A stretch of DNA of 32,934 nt from Anaerolineae bacterium (GTDB taxonomy: Bacteria > Chloroflexota > Anaerolineae > Aggregatilineales > UBA3940), in contig JAFGMS010000165.1 of assembly GCA_016927375.1 (NCBI GenBank), positions 1 through 32,934 of the forward strand. The letters run 5' to 3'. The position numbers were made by a program, and so were the translations under genes. Under the pieces are notes generated by a model. That model was not told the origin of the DNA, did not search any database, and saw only the letters and a program-made list of their open reading frames with translations. Below are positions 19,101 to 27,114 of this stretch, one piece after another (the stretch's first letter is position 1; each line of letters starts with the position of its first letter).

Positions 19101-21995
19101 TCTCAGAGTGAGACTGAATGGCTGCGCCAGCACAACATCACATCGACAATGTTGATACCCCTTGTAGCCCGCGACCAAACTATTGGTCTGGCTGAGGTGT
19201 GGATGTCGACCAGAGAGCATCGTTTCAGCCAACGTGATATCCGTCTGGCGAAAGCTCTGGCAGCCTCCGTCGCTACTGCCATGGAGAATGCCCGCCTACT
19301 CGATGAGACCCAGAAACGTCTGAATGAGCTGGCGACTATCAATGAGCTCAGCCGTGCGCTCACCCAGACTATCTCCACCGAAGATCTCTATGAGATGCTC
19401 CAGGAGCGTATCGGGGATCTATTCGACACACGCGCAATGACCATCGCCCGGCGCAATCCCCTGACTGGCTCCCTTGAGTTCCCACTGGCACTTCGCAACG
19501 GGCTGCGTATTCATCTTGAGCCGCTTTCCTTTGGCGGTGACCTGTACAGCCATGTGATCGAAACTTGCTGGCCGCTGCTCATCAGCCGGGACCTGGAAGC
19601 CAGGCTAAAAGAGCTGGGCATCCAGCACACAGAAGCTGATTTGAAATCGTTCCTGGGTGTGCCGTTGATCAGCGGTGAGAAGGTTCTGGGAGTATTGACT
19701 GTGGAAGACTACGAACATGCGACAGTCTTCCACGAAGCTGACTTACGTGTCCTTCAGCCTATCGCCGCACAGGTAGCCGTCTCAATGGAAAACGCACGGC
19801 TGTACAGCGAGCTGGAGCAGCGGCTATCAGAGACAACCACCCTGCAAGAAGTCTCTCGTGTGGTAAATTCCGCGCTCGATCTGCAAGAGATCTTCGAGCG
19901 CGTGGTTAACGAGCTTGCCAATGCCTTCAAATATCCCTTGATCGGGTTGTATATGATTGAGGAAGACGAACTGCACATGCAGGCACAGCATGGCTACAGT
20001 CCTGAAGAGATCACTGACTTCCAGCAGATATCCCTCAGTCAGGGCATCATAGGTCGGACAGCATCCAGCGGCGATGCACAGTTTGTGCCGGACGTCACGC
20101 GTGACTCAGATTACATATCCGGCAACAGTCCGGTCTCCAGCGAGATCGCGGTACCCATTATCTCCGATCAAAAGGTGCTTGGTATTCTGGATGTCCAGTC
20201 AGGCGCCGATCACCAGCTTGGGGAGAACGATCTGCAGTTGCTGCAAACCTTTGCCGGACAGGTGGCAACCGCCATCAGTAACGCCCGGTTGTATTCTCAA
20301 ATGGTCGAGCTCTCAACCGAGCTGGAGAAGCGCGTCGAGGACCGCACGCGCGAGCTGCGTGAAGAACGTGACCGCATTGATATCCTATACAAGATTGCCG
20401 TTGAGCTGACTGCCAGCCTCGACCTTGACATGGTGCTTAACCGTGCTCTGCAGATGGTCGGTGAGGCGGTCAGCGGCGAGCGTGGCTCGCTGTTCCTGAT
20501 CGACCCACAATCTGACCAGTTGATCTTCCGTGCATCGATGAGCCAAAACGAGATTCTGCCGCCAGGTGGACGGCAGATTCGACTGTCACGGCACGAGGGT
20601 ATGGCGGGGTGGGTGATGGATAACCGCCAATCGATAGTGGTAGATAACGTCCAGCTCGACCCGCGCTGGGCCAAGGTGCCCGGCACCGAAGCACAACGCT
20701 CATTGCTCGGTGCGCCACTGGTTGCCAACGAAGAAGTGTTGGGCTGCATCTTCTTTGCCAGTGATATCGAAAATGCCTTCCATGAAGGACATCTACGTCT
20801 GGTCGAGGCAGCGGCCAACCAGGTTGCGGCTTCTATCAATAACGCCGAGTTGTATCGCTTGATCCGCGATCAGGCTGAGCGTCTGGGCTTGATGCTGCGC
20901 AGCCAGCAGACCGAGGCTGCAAAATCACAGGCCATCCTTGAGTCCATCGCCGATGGCGTTATGGTGTCTGACCAGGCCGGCGAGATCATTCTGTTCAACG
21001 CTGCTGCCGAGCGCGTCCTGGACCTGAGCCGAGAAGACGTCCTGGGACGCCCATCGACCGACCTGACAGGGCTTTATGGGGCCAGCGCGGAAACGTGGGC
21101 CGAAGCTCTGCGCGAGTGGAGTGCAAACCCCTCCGAATACCAGGGCGCGCTGTTCACCGAGCAGATCGAATTTGGTAACAAAGTCGTCTCGGTGCATGTC
21201 TCTCCGGCAATACACGGAGAGGAGTTCATCGGGATGGTCTCGGTCTTCCGCGATATCAGCCGTGAGGTGGCCGCAGATCGCATCAAGAGCGAGTTTGTAG
21301 CTACGGTCTCTCACGAGCTGCGCACACCAATGACAAGTATCAAGGGATACGCCGATCTGCTGCTGCTTGGCGCTGCCGGAGAGATTTCATCAGAGCAGCG
21401 GCGCTTCCTGGAGATTGTCAAGAACAATGCCGACCGGCTCAGCCTATTGGTCAATGACCTACTCGACATTTCCCGCATCGAGCAAGGTGGTCTTGATCTG
21501 GATGTCCGGCCGTTTGACCTGACTGAGATCATCAAAGACGTCATAGCTACTATCGAGGGACGCAGGGGTAACGAGGATCGTACCCTCCGGATTGCGACTG
21601 AGATACCGGAGGAGCTGCCTAAAATCGAAGGCGACTATGACCGCATTACCCAGATCATCAGCAATGTCCTAGCAAACGCTTACCAATACACTCCTGATGA
21701 CGGCACGGTCACGGTACGCATCACCCCGGACGAAACCGGTATCCAGATCGATGTAATCGACACCGGCATTGGCATCCCTGATGAGGATCAGCCGCATGTC
21801 TTTGAACGGTTCTTCCGGGGCGAGGATCCGATGATCATGCGCACCGCTGGAACAGGACTGGGCCTGGCTATTGTTCAGCGCCTGATCACCATGCACCAGG
21901 GCCGGATATCCTTTGAGAGCAAGCAGGGTGTTGGCACAACATTCCATGTGTGGCTGCCCTGCAAGCTGGAGCAGAGTGCTGAGGGGCAGCTTTGA
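13107..21995 (+). CDS. Giant multi-GAF/PAS sensor histidine kinase (2962 aa)
   Basis: N-terminal TM (VIFVLIGLVVIVLILLSASLA). About 13 GAF-like units each ending in 'AVA.ENARLY'-type motifs. PAS-like segments. HisKA 'FVATVSHELRTPMTSIKGY' (His ~2736). HATPase 'NVLANAYQYTPDDG', 'DTGIGIPDED', 'GTGLGLAIV'. Confidence 0.96.
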   Translation: MEGQISTGVIFVLIGLVVIVLILLSASLASRRRRQLFGSEESLIPVNLASVNDAVIVATVGGRVLFVNELVRQWFDLDSSDADLWLLAQRVTPPTAFLELFAAEGQASFALRERNFEAVSHRVAVGETAQFIVVLREQTPLPTLGREERGSSKALQVLSEVTRSLNATLELEPTLSATLEGVRHLIPHDASQVCLWEQERELLIVAARAGVVRYAPETFGPDDPGYANWIARKRQSLLVPNTEAPEPHLANLRPVDSSIHSYIGVPLRVHNRFIGTLEIMNLEPNTFSQEDLALLALIAEQAAVAIENARQYGTQAERVTELSGLQKIAQAISSLQDPYQLFAQLGQRVAELMKTEMAGVLLYDREHERLIAQKPQHGVLDSLTNRYIIPLEKGSQVRGLWEEVSFWFSNDIYSDKLAAELELLELAELTGAKTTAMAAMTLGDERIGVLQVSNKEDGTHFIMEDIRLLQIYADQAAIVVGSARLYTEEQSRVAELQGLQQIVQAMSSFSNLEELYAQLTQRIAELMEVDICGILLYDSEQERLVARLPFFGADDDIIRDYSISVGKRGLAREIWREHELFVINDVFSDPSVDNLGIHDILRDAGLHTLLLAPLSVAGRRFGMLQISNKKDESGFDDSDKRLATIFAGQAAALIENARLYQDTDATLRKRAAELRSVSRISHELNATLELERILEVIAVEAQRAEGAVWGGLIMFDWNEDRSEIRPLMHFGTELNEQSRLLAQAAARSGETLTIDDFERVAHYPSPIPEARSALIAPIYFEGKAVGVISLYSDRTRGLGPSAAEYIQALCSQATIAVTNATRHAEQVERSDLLRRRAEQLTQLFELGRMFRSDQSMDENLVSVARAISETVGFGTVLMSMLDPSRETLQHVAQVGILDDIFAKLSKKAVPWDKIERHMDDEYRMSSSYLVIHEKSANLIETLGIPHYTKTFGSDRPGSWQPGDLLLVPLRSTSGEVIGVVSVDQPRDGMIPTRNTVELLEIFCNQAAIVLENSRLYQSAEERAEELSQSLANLSKSYTELDNLSQEMIRKDAELSRANELLEQRAQRLLALHRVMESIDSTRGPETVLRDITAAVVEEMQLDQCVVAMDTGQDEVHLNVIATGGRLPRDLDLTPLLDGTDPLSEARETDTAVFFDTDSTERGPIAKFTKAIGAQAILALPLHMDSSHAGALMVGSIQHGTSFSEDDRDLFNLLASQIEVEYENARLYQAVQAEASTASSERDRLQQLHLITTALQQATRMEDRLSVIARGVRSVGWARVAVMLLNDNMDVTQLVSAGYDEKEEELLQKRLLPGKVWRRRLDDPQFISMRIGSSYFLAHDHPWVLKNVEEAKPSDGPSNGDGNQWHPKDQIYLPMYAGSRIIGMINLRDPEDSLRPTEASLRPLELFVQQASSALENTRLYQETLELQSYNEAIVQSIQQGIIVLDEQGKIETFNTFLRESYQWTDEAIGQTLRNAAPALRETGLLDNLMNLVQEGKPAERLEVQLPGEGEARKANIFAYPRFDEDGVVNGAVVLIEDITQRARLEADIARRGQQLAALSDVSRRITAALTTDDVLESAFQEAKEVIAHDKIALWLRTDDDSSLRLIAAQGYRKTEVAKKKISIEDDSRFSQIIEDRLPVVIGDIQAEEKSASSRKQISRSWLGTPLISGGSVTGLMVFEKDEAFAYAPADAQVAASFANQVAVALENARLFEEATEHATELDSRNKRLALLNRISSTIGRSLDQSGILQTTADELGKALDLPQVSVFSFDLDHAVARLNIQYPSNPDGSVADLSFPLEDNPAIVYLQENKEPLIAEDAIGDPRMAAMARVMSVRKIKSAVLIPLVVGNATIGLFVIESTEESTSFEPEQIELAQTITNQAAVSVQNAQLFQETVARQHELSILFEAGRIAASSLDLDKVVNNAAGYFLRALPVDGCTISLLDDAEDTLTTLISLHKDEGILPLQEDESTRYGLKQYPATATVITERSVATLDVSSPELSQSETEWLRQHNITSTMLIPLVARDQTIGLAEVWMSTREHRFSQRDIRLAKALAASVATAMENARLLDETQKRLNELATINELSRALTQTISTEDLYEMLQERIGDLFDTRAMTIARRNPLTGSLEFPLALRNGLRIHLEPLSFGGDLYSHVIETCWPLLISRDLEARLKELGIQHTEADLKSFLGVPLISGEKVLGVLTVEDYEHATVFHEADLRVLQPIAAQVAVSMENARLYSELEQRLSETTTLQEVSRVVNSALDLQEIFERVVNELANAFKYPLIGLYMIEEDELHMQAQHGYSPEEITDFQQISLSQGIIGRTASSGDAQFVPDVTRDSDYISGNSPVSSEIAVPIISDQKVLGILDVQSGADHQLGENDLQLLQTFAGQVATAISNARLYSQMVELSTELEKRVEDRTRELREERDRIDILYKIAVELTASLDLDMVLNRALQMVGEAVSGERGSLFLIDPQSDQLIFRASMSQNEILPPGGRQIRLSRHEGMAGWVMDNRQSIVVDNVQLDPRWAKVPGTEAQRSLLGAPLVANEEVLGCIFFASDIENAFHEGHLRLVEAAANQVAASINNAELYRLIRDQAERLGLMLRSQQTEAAKSQAILESIADGVMVSDQAGEIILFNAAAERVLDLSREDVLGRPSTDLTGLYGASAETWAEALREWSANPSEYQGALFTEQIEFGNKVVSVHVSPAIHGEEFIGMVSVFRDISREVAADRIKSEFVATVSHELRTPMTSIKGYADLLLLGAAGEISSEQRRFLEIVKNNADRLSLLVNDLLDISRIEQGGLDLDVRPFDLTEIIKDVIATIEGRRGNEDRTLRIATEIPEELPKIEGDYDRITQIISNVLANAYQYTPDDGTVTVRITPDETGIQIDVIDTGIGIPDEDQPHVFERFFRGEDPMIMRTAGTGLGLAIVQRLITMHQGRISFESKQGVGTTFHVWLPCKLEQSAEGQL

Positions 21996-22278
21996 GCGCA
22001 GCTTTGTCTTGCTGTGCCTGGCTAGAACGGAAGGCACAGCAAGGCATCACCTACTAATATGCGCTCTATATGAAATAGAAGAGATCTCTTGTGTGGAACA
22101 AATGATGAGTTTAAGGCAGAAAAGCAGTGGAGAATGAGCGAGAATGCTCACAATCACTCAGCGGGCTTCTCATCCATGCTTTTTCCCACTCATCACTCAA
22201 AACTTATCACTTCTTGAATACCTTACATTTCACATAGAACGTAATATATTCCTGAGTTACTGACAATTTTAGGGACAC

Positions 22279-22914
22279 ATGTTCATGACAAAAATACTTA
22301 TCGCGGAAGACGAACGTGACATCCGAGACTTGATTGTATTCACACTACAGTTTGGCGGGTACGAGGTCGTAGCTACAACCAACGGAGCAGAGGCTGTTGA
22401 GCTTGCGCCTTCAGAAAAGCCGGACCTCATTATGCTGGATGTGCGTATGCCTAAGATGACCGGCTACGAAGCCTGTGTTGCCCTCAAGGCAAACCCGGCC
22501 ACAAAAGAGATCCCTGTCATGTTTCTTTCCGCTAAAGGGCAAGAGAGCGAAGTCAGTACCGGGCTTTCGGCAGGTGCTGTAGCTTACATCCTAAAGCCAT
22601 TCGCGCCAGATCAGCTCATTGACAAAGTGAAGGAAGCATTGAGTGCCAAGGGGGGCAAGGAAGCTCCTACTCCTACCCCTACCCCTACCACAACCCAAGC
22701 CACCCAAGCCCCAGCAGCAACGGCATCGGTCACAGCTTCTAAAGAAACCAAGCCGGACACTGAACCTGCCAAATCACAATCGCTGGCAGAAACCAAAGCG
22801 AAAGGTGAGGGAAAAAAGGACGAGCCAAAGGCATCTAAGACCGATGTAGCTCCAGGTACCAAGACTGCCGAGATAGATAAGAAACCAGAAGAGACGAAGA
22901 AGGACAAAGAATAA
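22279..22914 (+). CDS. Single-REC response regulator with Thr/Pro/Lys-rich low-complexity tail
   Basis: 'KILIAEDERDIRDLI', 'LIMLDVRMPKMTGYEACVAL', 'VMFLSAKGQ', 'YILKPFAPDQL'. Tail APTPTPTPTTTQATQAP...KPEETKKDKE. Alternative start at 22285. Confidence 0.9.
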   Translation: MFMTKILIAEDERDIRDLIVFTLQFGGYEVVATTNGAEAVELAPSEKPDLIMLDVRMPKMTGYEACVALKANPATKEIPVMFLSAKGQESEVSTGLSAGAVAYILKPFAPDQLIDKVKEALSAKGGKEAPTPTPTPTTTQATQAPAATASVTASKETKPDTEPAKSQSLAETKAKGEGKKDEPKASKTDVAPGTKTAEIDKKPEETKKDKE

Positions 22915-23056
22915 GAGTCCTGCATGAAAGGTAGGATTAGAGCCTAAGGAATGGGGATTAAATAACTTTCCCGGCAGAGCCTGCAATGCGGGCCAGGAAT
23001 GGGTAAGTTAATAAACTCTCATTCCTAAACACCTTAAGACAAATATGAGCGCGGCG

Positions 23057-23096
23057 GCAGGTCGGACTAACAGTCCGACGTCCGACCTGCGTTTTT
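23057..23096 (+). terminator. Strong intrinsic terminator built on a GTCGGAC palindromic repeat
   Basis: Perfect 11-bp stem gcaggtcggac / gtccgacctgc followed by gTTTTTcccc. Downstream of the RR gene. Confidence 0.8.
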
Positions 23097-23173
23097 CCCC
23101 CGTGTCATTCCTGCAATCCACACGCCACAATTACCTGCTGCTGCGTCAATCAGCCCGTCAAACCCGCGATTTC

Positions 23174-23288
23174 CTTACTGCCTCGAATGCATTTCCAGGG
23201 CTTTGCCGATCAAGTTGAGCCCTGGAAACCAAATTTCTTCGGCGAGAGATTTTGACTTCCTTAGCTGTTTCGAGGCAGATACAGTAAG
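23174..23288. repeat. ~115-bp inverted-repeat element (MITE/IS-remnant-like)
   Basis: Outer arms cttactg-cctcgaa ... ttcgaggcagatacagtaag (6-nt insertion in one arm). Nested perfect 11-bp stem tttccagggct / agccctggaaa (23192-23202 / 23218-23228). Confidence 0.6.
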
Positions 23289-23320
23289 CCAATGTATCTA
23301 TCCCTTGACAGAAAGATGAG

Positions 23321-23399
23321 CTTTCCTACTGAGGTAGGGTCACGATGCCAATGGGATCGTGACTTGGTTCCGCTGAGATAGCGGATCGATTGGAGAAAG
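23321..23399 (+). ncRNA. Candidate structured RNA: short outer stem enclosing three consecutive hairpins
   Basis: Outer ctttc/gaaag. Hairpins cctac-tgag-gtagg, gtcacgat-gccaatggg-atcgtgac and tccgct-gagat-agcgga in direct succession. ttgaca at 23305-23310 just upstream. Confidence 0.4.
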
Positions 23400-23595
23400 T
23401 CATGTGAGTATCATTAATTGCCCCGCGCACGAACTTAACCGACCCGCGTGCAAGGCCTCATGTCTGGATGGTAACTTCCATATACCAATCAGGTATTTTT
23501 ACTCGCGGAGGACAAGCAATGCAACACAAAGCATCGAGGAGAATATCGCAGCCAAGAATAAGCAGGAACACGAGCTGTCTGAGTTGTCCGGCGGA

Positions 23596-24837
23596 TCAAC
23601 GTCCTACACTGCCACCCGCTATATACCCGCTGGCCCAAGCCCATTGAAAGTTGTATCCACCGATGCGACCATCCACGTCACAGATCTCGCCACATAAATG
23701 GAGACGAGAGCAAATCCGCGATTCCATTGTCTCAAGATAAAGCTCAGAAAGCGGTACACCGCCGGCAGTGACCTCGGCATGGGCAAAACCACGGTCCCCC
23801 GTGATCGGCAAAGGCTGCGAAGTCACAACCTTCACCAGAGCCTTGCGATCCTTGCGAGTAAGCTGATCACCTGGGATGACCCCCGAAATCCCGGCTTCGA
23901 TGCACAGAGCATCGGCCAGGCGCCCCGGCAGCCGATCCCTCAGGTGCCCAACCACTGACTTCCGACCCAGCGCCAGTAGTTCCCGTTCAAGCGAACCGGC
24001 AGTCTCCTCCGGCAACCAATTGACGACAAGCTCTGCTCTGGTATCCGCATGTTTTGCAGCAATGTAATGGCGGCTCATATCCAGCACAACCGGTCCGGAG
24101 ATCCCAAAATGTGCACAGAGCATCGACCCGGTAAAGGCCTGCAGGCGTTTGCCGTCCCCAGATCGCAGATCCAGCGTCACCGGGAGAGAGAGACCGCTGA
24201 GAGTACAAATAAAGTGCTCGCGGGGGAGTGTAAGTGGTACAAGTGCCGGAAATGTGCGAGTGACTGTGTGCCCGAGCGACAGCACAATTTGATGTCCGTG
24301 CCCGTCTGAACCGGATTGCGGCAGGCTGCGCCCGCCTGTTGCCAGAATCAGATGATCGGCTTCCATGCAGCCCCATTTACCAGAGATGTGGAAACCATTC
24401 TCGTGCCTTTCCACCGCCTCGACCCGACAAGGGTAATGCAGCCCCACGCCCACATCACGCGCCGCCTGGTGCAGCGCGTCGAGGATAGTCCGGGCATGCC
24501 CGATGGAGGGAAAGAGCTTCCCTCCATCCTCTTGCCCAAGATCAACACCAAGCTCATTGAAGAAGGCAAGCGTCTGCGGAACATCGAAGCGGCGCAGCAC
24601 TTTCTTGATTGCGTGGCGAGACGAGCCGGCATAGGCTTGCTCATCTATATCCTCATGAGTGACATTGCAGCGCCCGCCGCCAGAGACGAGGATCTTCATG
24701 CCCGGCTTATGCGAGCCATCAAGTAAGAGGATATTACGCTGCGGGTTGGCTCTGCCTGCCCAGATGGCTGCCATCAGGCCCGAGGCTCCTGCACCAACGA
24801 TCACGACATCTGCATCAGGGCCAATCTTGTGACGCAC
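23596..24837 (-). CDS. NAD(P)/FAD-dependent oxidoreductase, HI0933/BaiN-like flavoprotein
   Basis: N-terminal 'DVVIVGAGASGLMAAIWAGR', 'KILVSGGGRCNVTH', 'LATGGRSLPQSGSDGHG', C-terminal 'LHLCGEICDVDGRIGGYNFQWAWASGYIAG'. Confidence 0.95.
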   Translation of the reverse strand: MRHKIGPDADVVIVGAGASGLMAAIWAGRANPQRNILLLDGSHKPGMKILVSGGGRCNVTHEDIDEQAYAGSSRHAIKKVLRRFDVPQTLAFFNELGVDLGQEDGGKLFPSIGHARTILDALHQAARDVGVGLHYPCRVEAVERHENGFHISGKWGCMEADHLILATGGRSLPQSGSDGHGHQIVLSLGHTVTRTFPALVPLTLPREHFICTLSGLSLPVTLDLRSGDGKRLQAFTGSMLCAHFGISGPVVLDMSRHYIAAKHADTRAELVVNWLPEETAGSLERELLALGRKSVVGHLRDRLPGRLADALCIEAGISGVIPGDQLTRKDRKALVKVVTSQPLPITGDRGFAHAEVTAGGVPLSELYLETMESRICSRLHLCGEICDVDGRIGGYNFQWAWASGYIAGGSVGR

Positions 24838-24846
24838 TAGCAGATG

Positions 24847-26541
24847 TCAACCTTCCAGCGCCACTCGTACATCATTGGGAGGGATCTCCATCAATATCAC
24901 CAAACGTCTTACCAGGGTGCTGAAAGCCGGAGCCGCCGTATCAGCCCCCCACCGTGAAGTGGTAGGCCGGTCAAGCTTGATCAGCACCACAAATTGTGGG
25001 TCTTCCACCGGGCCATAGCCCACAAAGCTGGTGATGGTCGCCTCCGGATCGTATCCGCCAGGGATGGGAATCTCGGCAGTTCCAGTCTTTCCGGCTACCG
25101 TGTATCCCGGAACTAGTGCCTTCGATGCTTCCCGCGTAAGGGCCTCTGCCAACATTGCACTGAGCTCTTGAGCGGTCTGCTCAGAAATGGCACGTCCCAG
25201 AGCCGTCGGGCTGAAGGTTGTCACTGTATTATCTGCATCTTCTCGCCGGGTCACCATGTGCGGCTTCATGATCAACCCATCGTTGGCAACCGCACTGATG
25301 GCAGCCACAATTTGGATCGGGGTAACAGCCATCCCCTGACCAAATGCATTCGTGGCAAGATCTGCTTCGTACCAATCAGCCTGGCCTGGCCTGCGCACAG
25401 ATCCTCTCGCTTCAGCTTGTAGATCGATGTCTGTTAGCTTTCCCAGACCAAAGGCATCCAGACCATCATAGAAATTCAGCGGGCCGGTTGCGATGCTGAG
25501 CCTGGCTGCGCCCACATTGAGTGATAGCCCCAACAGATCGGTCATGGAGGTAACACCATGAGCCTGGCGATCCCAGTTATAGATGCTGATACCTCCAACC
25601 TCCAGCACTTCAGTATCTTCATAGGTGCTGTCCGGCCGGATAACTTCGTTTTCCAACGCAATTGCCATCGTGAGAACTTTGACCACGCTGCCCGGTTCAT
25701 ATTGTTTGCTGACGGCAGCATTATCGAATATTTTGGTTATTTCGGCGGCCTGTGAGTAGAACAAATTAGGGTCGTAGGTTGGCAGATTGGCCATCGCCAG
25801 CACCTCACCGGTCTTAGGATCGAGCACGATGACCGTCCCACCCTCTGCATTGGTATCATGCACGGCCTGAGCCAATGTATTCTCGGCCAGATATTGGATC
25901 TCGCTGTCAAGGGTCAGATGAAGAGTCGAGCCCTGTCTCCATCCCTCGCCACCGGTAGCCTCGAAGGGAATGCGGCTCTGGTCACTAACCGAGACGTCGC
26001 CGGAAAGGACATTATTGTAAAAACCTTCGATGCCGTAATAGCCTACATTGTCGCGGGCAACAAAACCTAAAACATGTGCCGCCAAAGAGCCATGCGGGTA
26101 AAACCGCTCGGTGATCGGCGATACAGCCACGCCATCCAATCCCAATGCCAGCACGGCCTGTCCCATCGAAGCGGAAGCACGGCTCGCCAACATCACATAA
26201 GGTGCCTCGCTGGATATATCCTCCAGCAATTCCTCTTTGGGGATTCCCATGGCGCCAGAGAGTGCCTCAGCGGTACCCTGGCGATCATAGATCAGTACAG
26301 GAGAGAGACCGATCTCATACTTGACACTGTTGGTAGCAAGCAGCACGCCACTGCGATCATAGATTTCTCCACGAGGTGGATGGACGGTAATCTTATAGCT
26401 ATACTCATCCCACGCCACATTGGCAAAATAGCCTGTATCATCGGCAAACTGAAGTGACACCAACCGATAGATTGCCAGCAGCGCCAGGATCATCAGAATT
26501 GCCCCGATGAAGCTCAAGCGCCGGTTAAGAGATTCTTGCAT
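24847..26541 (-). CDS. Penicillin-binding protein, peptidoglycan D,D-transpeptidase (FtsI/PBP2 class)
   Basis: Single N-terminal TM. 'HPPRGEIYDRSGVLLATN', SxxK 'YEPGSVVKVLT', SxN 'LSLNVG', 'VAGKTGTAEIP'. Confidence 0.95.
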   Translation of the reverse strand: MQESLNRRLSFIGAILMILALLAIYRLVSLQFADDTGYFANVAWDEYSYKITVHPPRGEIYDRSGVLLATNSVKYEIGLSPVLIYDRQGTAEALSGAMGIPKEELLEDISSEAPYVMLASRASASMGQAVLALGLDGVAVSPITERFYPHGSLAAHVLGFVARDNVGYYGIEGFYNNVLSGDVSVSDQSRIPFEATGGEGWRQGSTLHLTLDSEIQYLAENTLAQAVHDTNAEGGTVIVLDPKTGEVLAMANLPTYDPNLFYSQAAEITKIFDNAAVSKQYEPGSVVKVLTMAIALENEVIRPDSTYEDTEVLEVGGISIYNWDRQAHGVTSMTDLLGLSLNVGAARLSIATGPLNFYDGLDAFGLGKLTDIDLQAEARGSVRRPGQADWYEADLATNAFGQGMAVTPIQIVAAISAVANDGLIMKPHMVTRREDADNTVTTFSPTALGRAISEQTAQELSAMLAEALTREASKALVPGYTVAGKTGTAEIPIPGGYDPEATITSFVGYGPVEDPQFVVLIKLDRPTTSRWGADTAAPAFSTLVRRLVILMEIPPNDVRVALEG

Positions 26542-26567
26542 AAGTTTCTCCCCCAGAAGGATTGGCC

Positions 26568-27077
26568 CTATTGCTCTGGTGTCTCATCCGGGCTTGGGGT
26601 CGTACCAAGAAACAAATCAAACTGCTCCCGCAACATGGCCATCTGTCCGCTAAGCCAGCTGCCCAGTGTTTCGTCATACTCGGGCACTATCTCTTCTACA
26701 TCTGCGGGAGCGAACGGCATGGCAGCAACAGTCTGTGAAACATTATCTATCTTTAGATACTCTACATCCTGCGGCTCAGCCCTGCGGAAACCCTGCCGCT
26801 CAGCTTCTGAGATCAAACGCGGAACAGATTGCAGCGCAGCGATCTCAGCCCGCAGCTGGGCATTTTGCTGTTCAAGCACCTGCCGTTGAGCTTCAAGATC
26901 CTGCAGACGGCGTCCAGTCGCAGCAGTCCGGCTGGCCTGCGCCAGATACAACGTACCGATCACCGCCACCATGATCACAGTCGCCATAATCAGCGACGTT
27001 GCCTGTGTTTGAGTACGCCAGGGAGCCTGCCGGAGTGCCTGGTTGAACCAGTTATCCCTTCGTTTCCGCTGCGTCAT
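26568..27077 (-). CDS. FtsL/FtsB (septum-formation initiator)-like bitopic coiled-coil protein
   Basis: Basic N-terminus, TM 'SLIMATVIMVAVIGTLYLAQ', then coiled coil 'RRLQDLEAQRQVLEQQNAQLRAEIAAL'. Directly upstream of the PBP gene on the same strand. Confidence 0.72.
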   Translation of the reverse strand: MTQRKRRDNWFNQALRQAPWRTQTQATSLIMATVIMVAVIGTLYLAQASRTAATGRRLQDLEAQRQVLEQQNAQLRAEIAALQSVPRLISEAERQGFRRAEPQDVEYLKIDNVSQTVAAMPFAPADVEEIVPEYDETLGSWLSGQMAMLREQFDLFLGTTPSPDETPEQ

Positions 27078-27114
27078 TGCCTATACCATGTCTCAATAAA
27101 TCTCAGATGAACAA

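Noticed and set aside
22611-22925. 104-aa minus ORF opposite the RR tail
   Set aside because: Val/Gly/Ala repeats are the antisense reading of the Thr/Pro/Lys low-complexity tail.
23321-23399. tRNA gene
   Set aside because: The cloverleaf-like layout lacks a 7-bp acceptor stem, a 5-bp/7-nt anticodon arm and a T-loop consensus.
23404-23697. 97-aa ORF after the candidate RNA (GTG start)
   Set aside because: The C-terminal third is antisense to the flavoprotein gene and no family is recognised. Kept only as a possible partner of the structured region.
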